Assembly (NCBI RefSeq): GCF_954871325.1
Contig: NC_088777.1
Span: 37,363,366 to 37,427,365, forward strand
Length of the DNA: 64,000 nucleotides
Direction of reading: 5' to 3'
Origin: Gordionus sp. m RMFG-2023
Taxonomy: Eukaryota > Nematomorpha > Gordioida > Chordodea > Parachordodidae
Every line of letters starts with the position of its first letter. The stretch's first letter is position 1. Positions 37,901 through 48,618 of this stretch are shown piece after piece. Both the position numbers and the translations under genes were made by a program. The notes beneath the pieces are model-generated. The model worked only from the letters and a program-made list of their open reading frames with translations. It did not search any database and was not told the DNA's origin.

Positions 37901-38129
37901 GATTTATTATTATCAATTTAAATGACTTGTTTTTGTTAAATTAGCAAAATTATCTGATAAGGCTAAATTTGAAGTAATATTTTTGTTTGACAATACAAAA
38001 GGTAATTCTTCTAAAAATGAGATAAAAATTTTATTTACATAAAAGAAATATACGCGAAGTCAATGAGCAAGAGGATTTTTGATTGTTTAAAGCTGAAGGT
38101 TTGAAAAACAATTTACTATTTTGAAACAT
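34943..38129 (-). CDS. RANBP3: Ran-binding protein 3-like protein, complete, 9 exons, 414 residues
   Basis: Exons on the - strand: 38129-38054, 38010-37927, 37884-37809, 37768-37696, 37655-37511, 37362-37157, 36051-35934, 35767-35559 and 35200-34943. All junctions are GT-AG and the phases agree throughout (1, 1, 2, 0, 1, 0, 1, 0). The first four introns are only 40-43 bp. The N-terminus (MFQNSKLFFKPSAL) is low-complexity. FG motifs follow: LFIFGQNLQDRAE, matching RanBP3's FVFGQNLRDRV, and LTFGQINK. The C-terminal half is a Ran-binding domain: PTGEENEITVFQ, GKLYEFHSEQSTWTEKGSGY, LKLNDS, KSRLIMRNHGNLRLILNSKI, GLKAYLFK, LTSALNSRINEM. RanBP3 is a nuclear cofactor that helps CRM1 export cargo by binding Ran-GTP. 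An acidic tail ends the protein. It is shorter than vertebrate RanBP3 mainly in the N-terminal half. The short introns make the N-terminus easy to misannotate as a broken gene. Confidence 0.9.
36765..36825. repeat. GGCC-rich fragment in a RanBP3 intron
   Basis: GGGTTAGGCTTGG and TGGGCCAGGCTCC words, like the patch at 34195-34315; directly followed by a MITE copy at 36829. Confidence 0.4.
36829..36969. mobile_element. Partial third copy of the 223-bp hAT MITE, inverted
   Basis: Starts TAGTGTTGTTAAATGGCTC and reads the interior of the 2999-3221 element in reverse orientation (GCCTCGACATTTCG, CTAGACCTTTGTTCC, GCAAAATCTTCAGGCT). It breaks off before the far end. It lies in the 1.1-kb intron of the RanBP3-like gene. 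Confidence 0.8.
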
Positions 38130-39700
38130 TCAATTTTTTCTGTTATTAAATTGAAAATTGACTGGTAAAATGAGAATTGACAGGCATTGAAGTTTGACAG
38201 GTAAGCTGATGATGGATTAGTAGACCTAATTCATAGCCAAATTTGGTTTAATTATTAGATTATAGAATTCGAAGCTATATCTCTCATTCTTAAAGGGGGG
38301 GGGTATCTCAGTTGTCAATTGTATGTCATCAATCTAAGAAATAAAATCTCATGAAAATAGGATTAGTGACTAATTATCACAATTATAATTAATTAAGGAT
38401 AATCTTTCATATTTAAATCTTATAATGACTTAATATAATTTTAAATATTACTAATTTGTATCATATATTTCCATTTTTTGTCATATCAATTATATTTAAT
38501 TCATCATTAATTTTTTATTAAATCTTAATGACCTTTTTTTACTCTATTATTGATAATATTTTAATTATATTTTATTTAAGTTTAAAAATTTTGATTTCCC
38601 TGATAAAGATGAAAAAAATAATGTTTATTTTATTATCAAACATTTTCCCCTAAGATTATAAAAATAACAGTGACAGCGAAAAGAAAATAATAAGTTATAT
38701 AATTTTATTTTTATTAATATCAAAATTCAAGTAAACAAATTAAATCAGTAAATAAGTAGATATTAAGGTAAGTTATATATTATATATTTTTATGCTGTTT
38801 TCTTTAGATATACCAACCAAACACTTGGAATATAGAAATTTTGTTAGGTTAAAAAGTTTAAAATAACTTCATTAAATTTGTATTAAGTAAATCTTGTCGC
38901 AAAAATAATAAATATACAGTCACTACCGTTTAAATACATATTGCTTAAGTGCATATACAAATGTGAAAAACCCCAGCGATTTTGAAAAAAATTGCTCTGG
39001 CATAATGTTTAAAAACATTTTATAATATCCAATCGGTTAATTGCGAAATATCGATAAATGAGATTTCAGGTCACATTTATATGACAATAATGTTAATTTA
39101 ATCGGATAAGAGTTTAAATGAAAACTTTAGTAGGAAATAATTATTCGTGATTATTTTTAAATGACTGCATCTTTAACTATATTTTAATGCAAAAATGGTA
39201 ATTTTATTATACATGATAATCTTGTTAAAATTATTTATATAATAAAACATTATACCAACGACCCTCAAGCAAAAGGGAGAAATCATTGAAAAATTAAGCA
39301 CAAACAAAATTTACGTTGTTACAAATATTATGTTTCAACAATTTACAAAATGGAAGCTAAAAAAGCAGGTATGCTCACAATTTCTAAGGAATAAATCTCC
39401 TGTAAAAAAAAGTTAGAATATCTTCAAAGACAGAATTAGCTTTATTTGTTTAGTTTACTTTTTAGAGTCAAAACAATAGATTCTTTATTATAAAATTGTT
39501 TCCTATATATATATGTCAATTAACTTCTACTAATATGCAATTACATTGACCTCCATAAGATAATATTAAATGTAAGAAAGTTATAATAATATATAATTCA
39601 AATAGCGTAACCTTTTAAAATATATATAAACATTCAAATATAACATATCCCACCAATTTAAGATCATCTATCAATCTTTTTATTACCAAGTTCAAGTTCA
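38130..39700. other. Intergenic, upstream of RanBP3, no gene seen
   Basis: Very AT-rich. A run of nine G lies near 38296. CAGTCACTACCG at about 38930 could be a Tc1/pogo-type terminus next to TA, but no partner was found. The promoter of the RanBP3-like gene must lie here; no motif stands out. Confidence 0.5.
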
Positions 39701-41867
39701 TCAATTAATCTTTTTGTTGGCTTTTGTTCCCTTGTTGGATAACGCGGTTGCCTTCCTTTTTGACTTGGTTCAATTTGTATTATTGATTTTGTTTTGTCTG
39801 GTTCTTTCCTTATTCATAGTTGATCTGCGTGTTTTCGTACTATTTTATCTTTTTCTTCTACGTTATACGAGAATTTTGCTTGTTGATTTATTATTTTTCC
39901 TTCATGCCATCCTTTTTCAAGTGGATTTTTTATCCAAACTAATTCATTTTTTCCAAAATCTCTATGTATGCCTTTGTTTAACTGGTCGTGTTTTACTACA
40001 GAGGTTTCTAATTTTTCAGTAATTGATGGTTTCACCCAGTCTAATAAAGTATTTAGTCTTCTCCCCATAAATAGTTTGTCAGGTATTTGACCCGTTGAGG
40101 AGTGTTCGGAATTTCTCTATGTAATTAATACTTCATTTAGGCATTTTTCCCCATCATTTGTTTGTTCTTTATTAGCAAAATACCGATTTTTTATAGTTTG
40201 TATGCATCTTTTCTACTAATCCGTTACTTCTCGGATGGTATGGTGTAGTTTTTATATGTTGTATATTCTTATTTTTGCACCATTTATAAAATTCATTTGA
40301 AATGAATTGTGAACCATTGTCTGTGACAATTTGACGTGAAACACCATATCGTGTAAGCCATTTTTCTAAACTATTTATTAAATTTTTACTTGTGGTATCT
40401 TTGATTCTATCGATCTCTATCCATTTTGAATATGCATTGATTCCTACCAGCCAATAAAATTCGTCTAGTGGTCCGGCAAATTCTAAATGTACTCTTTCCC
40501 AGAGTTGTGCTGGCGGATACCATGGGTATATGCCAACTTCTGGTATATCTCTGCGATGTATTTGACACCCAATACAGCTGTTGACTAATTTTTCCCACCA
40601 TATATAATGTTTCGTAATGGATTTCATTGATGTAATACCGGGATGACCTGTATGTAATATCTGTAAAACTCGTTTTTGTAGTGAATAGGGAATTATTAAG
40701 CGACCATCCCAAAATAGGATACCGTTATCATTTTCTATTTCATCTATTCTTGTTCTAAAAGCTTGTAATTCTGGTGCTTGATTTTGTATATTTGTACCAT
40801 TTAATTATATTTTTACTCTTCTTAAAATTGGATCTTTCGCAGTTTCATCTCTAAGTTCTTTTCTTGATAGAGTTAATGTGTCATAAGTAAGATTTCGTAT
40901 ATATTTCACTGTTTTATTTTCACTTGTTATTTTATTATCATTTTTCTCTATTGGGTTTCCCGATAAAGCATCTGCAATTATATTATTTGCGCCATTCTTA
41001 TACATTATTTCATAATCATATGCAGATAATTTATAAGCCCAACGTAATAATCTTTGGTTTGTTAAGGAGTTTAAATCTCTGTTATACCAATATATTTTTA
41101 TTAAAGGTTTGTGGTCCGTTGGTATTTTAAATTTTCGTCCTACAAATAGTTATGAAATTTTTCTACGCCGTTTACTATGGATTTGGCTTCTTTGTAGATT
41201 GTCGAATAATTCTTTTCAGCATCTTGTAAAGTTCTCGAGGTGTAAGCTATAGGGTATTCGTTACTATTATCATATTTTTGCAAAAGTACATCTCCAAATC
41301 CTTGGTTTGATGCATCTGTTTCTAGTATTAACTCAAGATCCGGTTTATAAAATTGTATAGTATTGTGTTCTGTTACTATTCCTTTTGCTTTTTCAAATAA
41401 TGCATCATCCTTTTTAGTCCAATTCTATTTAACATTTTTACTAGTTTAATTATGTAATTCGGCTATGATTCCATGTAAGTTTGGTATAAACTGTGTATAA
41501 TAGTTTAATATACGTAAAAATGATTTTATGTCATGTCTATCTTTTGGCGTTGGATATTTTTGTATTGCCATTATTTTATTTTTATCAGAGTGTATTCCAT
41601 TTTGATCTATTATGTATCCTAAATATGTTATTTTTTCTTTCATAAAATTTATTTTGCTTGTTTTGACTTTTAATCCCGCATTTTGTAATTTTTTAAGGAC
41701 TTGTTTTATATTCTCTATGTGTTCAGTATCATGTTTCCCTGTGATTATAACATCATCTAAATAAACTGCTGTATCTTTACAATCAGCCAGTAAATCTTCC
41801 ATATATCGTCGAAATATTATTGGTGCTGTAGCTATACCAAAAGGTAATCGTAAATAGCGGTAGTATC

Positions 41868-42345
41868 TGTAACATTTCGAAGAATTTAGAAAGATTGGGA
41901 GATTAGAACCGTTGTCAAATAAAGAAAGGTTAGAACTAAAATGATACTAAATCAGACTAATATCCTCGATTATATATACTTTTCTATAATATTCGTCAAA
42001 TAAAGAAAAGTTAGAACTAAAATGATACGAAATCTTTATTAAATAATAAGATAAAAACATAATCAAAATAAATTAATATAAATTAAAATTAAAAATTAAA
42101 GATTAAAAAAATTAAAATTAAAAATTAAGTTCGTAAAATCATAATTTAATCATCATTTTTCGCATCATAATTTCTCCTTATATATCCTTTTTCTTTAATC
42201 AACATTTGCATAGTCTCAATTTGTACCGAGATTTAATTCTTGTAGATTTGAATATCTTTGGGCTTCGTAATTTTGTTTAAAAGTAATTTGCCTGTCTGGC
42301 GTTTTTCTTAATCTAGTAAATTTGCATGTTACCAGAATTACAACA
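41868..42345 (-). repeat. LTR, left copy
   Basis: 478 bp, TG...CA. Contains an internal partial duplication: the words TCAAATAAAGAAA and AGTTAGAACTAAAATGATAC or close variants appear twice, about 80 bp apart. Confidence 0.92.
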
Positions 42346-43384
42346 CCTTTCCACTTAAATTAGTCCCACCATTCTGCGAATGATCTCCCTTCTTCCAATT
42401 TTGACTTTACTGATCTACTTTCTCCACCAAATCTATTAATCTTAATCTTTAATGTCTTCTAGTTTCTAACGACGGCGGTTTATTGTCTAATATTCTTCAC
42501 TTCTAAGGACTGTTTGTACGATTACACTCTGAAATTCTTGATTCCTTCTGTTTCTTGTCAACCCCTTGTAAACGATTATCTCTTGATCTCTATAGGCCAT
42601 TGACGAATCTGTTACCATGATTCCCGATACATTCTTCTAGCTCTTTTAATTATATTTCGTGTTAATCCCAAATTATCCTAGTCTTTGCTTGTTTCTAACG
42701 GTTTCTAGTAACTAATGACGGTAAACGACTGCCGATAATTTGTCTGCGAGTAACGATGGTTTCCACGACTTCTTGTTTCTAAGATCATCGATTTTTTATC
42801 CTATACTAAAGTTTTGATAAGCAACTGGCGATAATTTGTCAACGATTAACCATAGCATCCTGGTCTTGACTACTTGTTCTACCTAGTCGCTTGTCAAGAT
42901 ATCCACGTTGTCATAAGATCTCTTATACGATAATGATTTCTTGTATCTTTTGATCCAAAATAAAAAATCTGATCTCTAATTGAGCTCGATTGCGGCATAA
43001 ATTTTCTCATGACGAAAAGCCGTTTCTCTTTATGAAGATTTTGGTTAATCAACAACCTGATATTTTGCTAAATATTATCAACTTAAATAACAGTTAACCG
43101 TATATCTTTAATAAAAATTTATAACGAATTTCTTTTAGCTACATCGATCACTTGTACGTATAACGATCTCTTGTGACGAATTCCTTTTAATTAAACGACT
43201 AATTCTATTCTTTTTCGAATTACGACCATTGATATTGACACCATGTTTCATTGACCTCATTCTTTGTCTTTGTGTCGATAGTCATTTCATTACATCCCCT
43301 TCCCCCTTTATTTAGAATCTCTTTTCAGAGTTAATTAGACTGAATTATTGTAATGGCCCGGTCTCCTCCGCTCTCCAACACCAA

Positions 43385-43855
43385 TGTAACATTTCGAGAA
43401 TTTAAAAGGATTGGGAGATCAGAACCGTTGTCAAATAAAGAAAGGTTAGAACTAAAATGATACTAAATCAGACTAATATCCTCGATTATATATACTTTTC
43501 TATAATATTCGTCAAATAAAGAAAAGTTAGAACTAAAATGATACGAAATCTTTATTAAATAATAAGATAAAAACATAATCAAAATAAATTAATATAAATT
43601 AAAATTAAAAATTAAAGATTAAAAATTAAAATTAAAAATTAAGTTCGTAAAATCATAATTTATCATTTTTCGCATCATAATTTCTCCTTATATATCCTTT
43701 TTCTTTAATCAACATTTGCATAGTCTCAATTTGTACCGAGATTTAATTCTTGTAGATTTGAATATCTTTGGGCTTCGTAATTTTGGTTAAAAGTAATTTG
43801 CCTGTCTGGCGTTTTTCTTAATCTAGTAAATTTGCATGTTACCACAATTACAACA
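43385..43855 (-). repeat. LTR, right copy
   Basis: 471 bp, nearly identical to the left copy and with the same internal duplication. On the - strand this is the upstream LTR, adjoining the primer-binding-like site. Confidence 0.92.
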
Positions 43856-45494
43856 GTATCCATTTGGTGTTACCATTGTTAATAATTCTTGCGATTCATC
43901 GTCAATGCTCATTTGTAGGTATGCATCTTTGAGATCTAATGTTGTATATTTATTTCCATTCGCTATTTTTGCTATTAATTCTTCAAACGTTAGTAAAATG
44001 TGATAGTCTTTTAGTAGGAATTTATTTAATGTTACTTTGAAATCTTCACATAATCGTAGTTCACCTGAAGTTTTACGTACCACTACCATTGGAGTACTCC
44101 AGGTTACTCTTGTTGTTGATGGATCTATTTTCTTGATTATATTATTTTCTTCCAAACGTTTCAGTTCATTTTCAATTTCTAATTTTAAAGGCAACGGTAC
44201 TCTTCTAGCTGGCAGTGCAATTAATTTTGTATTTTCTTCCAATTGTAGTTTTACCGGTTCGACATTTTTTATTAATCCCAATTTATTATCAAACACCGTA
44301 GTAAATTCTTTATATAGTTTGTCAATATTTACGTTGCCATTACCATTATCATTGTATTTATATCTATTGTTGATTATATTGATTTTTACATTTTTTGGTA
44401 ACGGTAAGTCAAATTCGATAATCCATGGAAATCCAAATAGAGCTGCATCATTTGTTTGTGTGACTAGTAATGGAAGCCATTTTATGTTATTATTTAATTG
44501 TACTTTTACATCAGCTTCACCCATAATTTTTATTCTATTATTTCCATATGAAGTTGGTGCTTTAGCTCTTCTAAGTTTTGGCCATCCGATTTTATTCCAT
44601 ATTATTTCATTAATAATGGTTACTGCCGAGCCAGTATCATATTCCATTTTAATTTTTTGGTTGTTTATTAATACCTCAATTGTTGAATGATGTATATTTT
44701 TCTTATTGAGACATCCGAATCGTCTTCTTTATTATTGTAATTTGTTCCTTAAATCTTTTCTTTAGTTTTACAACATACGGCAAAGTGGTTTGGTTTCCTA
44801 CATTTGCTGCACAATTTTTCGTAGGCGGGACAATTTCTAATAGCATGAAACCTATTACAGAAATAGCATGGTTTTCTGTGTGGTAGTTATTATACCCGGG
44901 CACTAGTTCTCTTTTTACATATGCTTTATTATCCTTTTGATACTGCCTTTATCATTATCATTATTATTATACTGCCGATTATTTTTATCATGTTGATTTA
45001 TCCGATTATTATAATCATGTTTATTCGGCTCTTTGATTTTATATTCCATTTTAGCAGATTTCTAAGTCAGCTCGTTCCATCGCTAAAGCCAATTCTACAA
45101 CTTTGTTTAAGCTTAACGGTTGGTCTTCGTCTTTAGTATCTGGATATCTTAATCGTAGATCTTTATCCAGTTGTGACATTTTTAGTCCGGCGATTAATTG
45201 ATCTCGAATTCTCAGCTTTACATTGTCTTCAAATACGCATCTTCGGGCTAGCTCCTTTATATTTTTTAAATAGCTCATTATGGATTCAGTAGGCCCGCGA
45301 CTTAATCTAATGAAATCAATTCTTGATGCCAAAATAGTTCTTTCATCTTTATATCGTTGTTTTGCAATTCTGTATATGTCAATCCATCCTACCTTCTCTA
45401 TATTTCTAGGATAGAGTATTTTTTTTGATATCAGTTATAATGTTTATTCCTCAAGCTATAAATAATTTTTTTAAAGTGGCGTCAGTTTGAGGAA

Positions 45495-45890
45495 TATTTT
45501 TCACATTTAGATATCCCATCCCTGATTAAGGATTATAAATGGAATAATATTTACAATTGTGATGAGGCTCTACTACTGAGCATTACCAAAAGGCACAATG
45601 GAATTCAATAGAACTCAACCACTGGGTTTCAGTCCAGACAAGGAAATACTCTGTTCTATTTATCATAAATGAGGAAGAATCAGAAAAAAGGTTATATGTT
45701 GTAGGGAAATTTAAAAACCATAGGTGTTATAAAAATAATATAATACCAGTGAAATACTCTAATAAAATCAGTTGGATGACAATTTGAAGATATCCTAAGA
45801 GAATGAAATTCCTCAGTGAGAATATATATTGTGATGTGTGTATTATTCTATTAAACTACATAATAAGATATTTATTTTTTTAAATATTAA
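45495..45890 (+). pseudogene. Tigger/pogo transposase fossil
   Basis: The + strand reads IYNCDEALLLSITKR, matching the family's IYNADETGL segment that carries the first catalytic Asp. After a shift it reads RKYSVLFIINEEESEK, RLYVVGKFKNHRCYKNN and IPVKYSNKISWMT, matching the Tigger pattern (xVLxxxNxxGSEKxxxLVIGKSKNPRCFK..LPVxYxANKKAWMT). Downstream it decays (a stop follows WMTI). Only the central part of the DDE domain survives. It abuts the Gag end of the Ty3 fossil. Confidence 0.75.
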
Positions 45891-45899
45891 TACAGATAT

Positions 45900-47254
45900 A
45901 ATAAAATTAAATGAATTATAATCTTAATACCAATATTTAAAATACTTACAATATAGTTTTGATATAAAATATTATGGATTAAATTTTATAAGTTCTTCAA
46001 ATTTTTAAACATCTATATTTATAATAAAATATGAAATAAAAAACATAAATAGTTTGTTATAAAACAACAAAATTGATAAGCTAATATTGACCAACTATTG
46101 ATATTTACTGGAATAATTAATAAGATTACTGCGAGAGAATAGTACGTAGCCATAATTTCCAAATCGAGGATAAGGGATGTTAAAAATTTATGAGATATTT
46201 TATAAGAAAATGAGTAAATCTTTTTCCTCTATTCCTTTCTTATCTTATTTCCCTTCACCCCCTCCTCCCTTTCACTCAATATTCCTTTATTTCCCTATTC
46301 CTTTCATTTTCCCTATTTCTATTTTCTATCTTGGCACTAATTTTCATTCTTAGAATAAATTTAATTCTGGCTTGCCATTTTCTTTTAGGAGCCAGAAATT
46401 TCCCATTAGACCTGTTTTTTAATAACAATTACTTAAGATCTGATGCAAACGTTGAACAAAGTTGGCATCCACTTACCTCAACCTGTCTTTTCTTATTAAA
46501 ACATATATCTCGAGTGTCCCATAATCTAAAGATTATGAACAATGATAAAACTACAATGTGTTAGCATCTGATTAATTTCCTATCTAACATAATTGACTTC
46601 GACAGAATCACTGGAACAAGATTAGCCCGATATGACACTGCACATTCAACAATGATCTGGCGAAAGGACATTAGATAGTAATCTATTTTTATTATTTATA
46701 TAAGTTTTAATATAAAATCTTAAAGATCCTATCTTTTTAAAGCTTGAATTGGTCTCAACAATCCATACTATTTATGGATTATTTTGTAAAATTCACTTTA
46801 AAACGATATATGATCCGCTATTTTATTATTTAAATCTAATTTTATATCTATTTCAAAATTTTTATAAATAAGATTCTATACCTATTCTTAAGAATCCTAC
46901 ATCATAAAAAACTTGCATAATTGATTCCCAGAATAGTATTCGTCTTTATTCGCGATATACTTATTATTTTGAATAATATTAGTAAATATTTGTATAATTT
47001 TTATTACTCATTGTTCCTGAGCGATAAAATTTGCTACTGAAAATTATTAAGGCGACATATATTAAATATTTTTTTAAATTTACCTCCTCATCAGCCCTAT
47101 GCCTATATTATATTTTCTTATTTTAAACTCTGATATCTCATCTCATGATCCATGGCTATTTGTGATTCCCAGGCTACCCCCATCTCCCCCCCCCCCCTGG
47201 CCAAAGATCGAGATAGAGCTAAGCCCTAGTGTGTAATAAGTATTATAGTAAAAT
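45900..47254. other. AT-rich spacer, no gene seen
   Basis: Pyrimidine-rich stretch at 46220-46340 and a run of 12 C at 47186-47197. The open frame at 46331-46564 shows no family features. Confidence 0.5.
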
Positions 47255-47821
47255 CAGTGTCTACATGACCGGGAGGGGTAGGAACAGTTTGCATCCTATT
47301 TTTTGAGGGGGTATGGGGTAAGCTTCTTTAATGGGGGTAAGATAAATTTTTTGGGGGGTTATCTATTAAATTTTTAGATGAAATAGGACAAAATTTATTG
47401 CTGTAAAAATTAGTACTTTTATTATAGTATTATTATAATACAATTCATCGACCAAATCTATATATTGCAAACAATCATACACATTGTTTTCCAAATAAAC
47501 TATCCCTTTAAATGTAATTTAAAAGATTTAGATATTTCAGCAAGCTCATAATGCTATGATAATAAATTCATTGTAAATAATGGAGGTTTTAATCTAAAAA
47601 ATTAATTCTTTATATTCATAAAATATCGATAGTTGATAGTAGAGATAGATTAATTTAAGTTATCCTTTATAAATTCTTTGAAAAGAGTATCAATAAATAA
47701 ATAGGTGAAAATAATGATAAAGAGACACCGCCGCCGATGGCGGCTAGAATTTTTTAGGGGGGTAGGCAAAGGTTTTTGAAGGGGGTTTGCATCCAGTGAA
47801 AATCCTGTCATGTAGACGCTG
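47255..47821. mobile_element. Non-autonomous hAT-like element, 567 bp
   Basis: Begins CAGTGTCTACATGACCGGGA and ends TCCTGTCATGTAGACGCTG, an inverted pair, with AGTAAAAT on both sides (47247-47254 and 47822-47829). Next to the ends lie short GGGG-rich words (GAGGGGGTATGGGG, GAAGGGGGTTTGC). No coding capacity. Confidence 0.9.
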
Positions 47822-47829
47822 AGTAAAAT

Positions 47830-48618
47830 TAACCAAATTTTAGTGCTCTGTTCAATTAAAATCGAACAAAATAAAATGCTAAAGCTCTACCTTGTAATGA
47901 TTCCCGGATGTATGTTATAAAGCATCTAAAATTGTGCTGTTGTTTTTCTGGTAATATTTCTCCTAAATAATTAAATTTCTCCTCATATAGACTATGAAAT
48001 GTATTTTTAAACTTTAATTCATCAAGACAGACTTGAGCTTGGTCTGAAAAAAGAGAATCAATGCATGGCTCTAGCTTAGTATATAAATATAATGAGTGCT
48101 AAGTTCCATACAAACAGATAATCACAAATGAATAATAACATGAAATAAAAAAAAATTTATTTCATTATCCTTTACAACTATTTAAATATATTAACGTACT
48201 TATATATTTTATTATAATAAACATGATTTAATTAAGACTAGATAATGTGGTTTATAAACATAATGCAAAATTTAACTGGGTGTTAAATATAATGTATATA
48301 TTTTTTAATTATACTTGAGTTGATCAAAATAAAAGTAATAAAATACTTGTATAGTAATATATATAAATTAACACATTTATCATGTAAACAAGTATCATCA
48401 GAGGAATTTTAATACACTAAACAATAATAGCAAAGTATTTCATTTTTATCAACCAAATCAGAATTTTAAAACCGACAATTAAATCAGATTTGATATTTAA
48501 AATAAATGAGCAAAATGCATATTATTTGAATTTTGTCTTTACCAAAGAGTAAAAGCCAAAGCCTCGCTATATGAAAATATATTTCGTGTTTCAATATAAT
48601 TAAAAGTTAAATTTTAAC
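47830..48618. other. 3' flank of the phospholipase D gene
   Basis: No gene or repeat with defined ends seen. The 3' untranslated region of the phospholipase gene must lie here. Confidence 0.5.

Larger units (their letters stand above)
41868..43855 (-). mobile_element. Recent non-coding LTR element (TRIM/LARD-like), nested in the Ty3 fossil
   Basis: Two LTRs (41868-42345 and 43385-43855), about 98% alike by eye, begin TGTAACATTTCG and end ATTACAACA. The element is flanked by GTATC on both sides (41863-41867 and 43856-43860), a 5-bp duplication usual for LTR elements. On the - strand a primer-binding-like TGGTGTTGGAGAGCGG follows the LTR, and a purine tract (GTGGAAAGG) precedes the other LTR. 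The interior (42346-43384) has no coding frame, so movement would depend on another element's proteins. The near-identity of the LTRs indicates a recent insertion. It looks whole as a non-coding element. Confidence 0.92.
39714..45400 (-). mobile_element. Broken Ty3/gypsy retrotransposon (fossil), carrying a nested LTR element
   Basis: Parts on the - strand: Gag-like region (about 45400-45050) and knuckle region (about 44900-44700); protease plus start of reverse transcriptase (44647-43823); rest of reverse transcriptase with YLDD (41840-41446); RNase H region (about 41400-40800); integrase zinc-binding and core with TDNGSQF and YHPRSNG (40712-40172); and integrase C-terminus (40068-39814). 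A second LTR element (41868-43855) sits inside the reverse transcriptase region. The element is broken, with roughly half a dozen breaks besides the insertion. Its own LTRs were not identified. Many long open stretches remain, so the age is moderate. Confidence 0.88.

Noticed and set aside
37511-38129. RanBP3 pseudogene with frameshifts
   Set aside because: Each apparent shift is exactly spanned by a GT-AG stretch of 40-43 bases that restores phase, so small introns explain the pattern better.
38930-39260. Complete Tc1/pogo MITE starting CAGTCACTACCG
   Set aside because: A possible left terminus next to TA exists, but no inverted partner was found within 1 kb.
39714-40022. Hydrophobic + strand frame of 102 codons
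   Set aside because: Antisense to the integrase C-terminal part of the second Ty3 fossil; hydrophobicity comes from the complement of Lys/Asn/Glu-rich sequence.
44037-44690. Long + strand frame of 217 codons
   Set aside because: Antisense to the protease and reverse-transcriptase region of the second Ty3 fossil.
46331-46564. 77-codon + strand frame
   Set aside because: No family motif, pyrimidine-rich low-complexity start, no splice partners.
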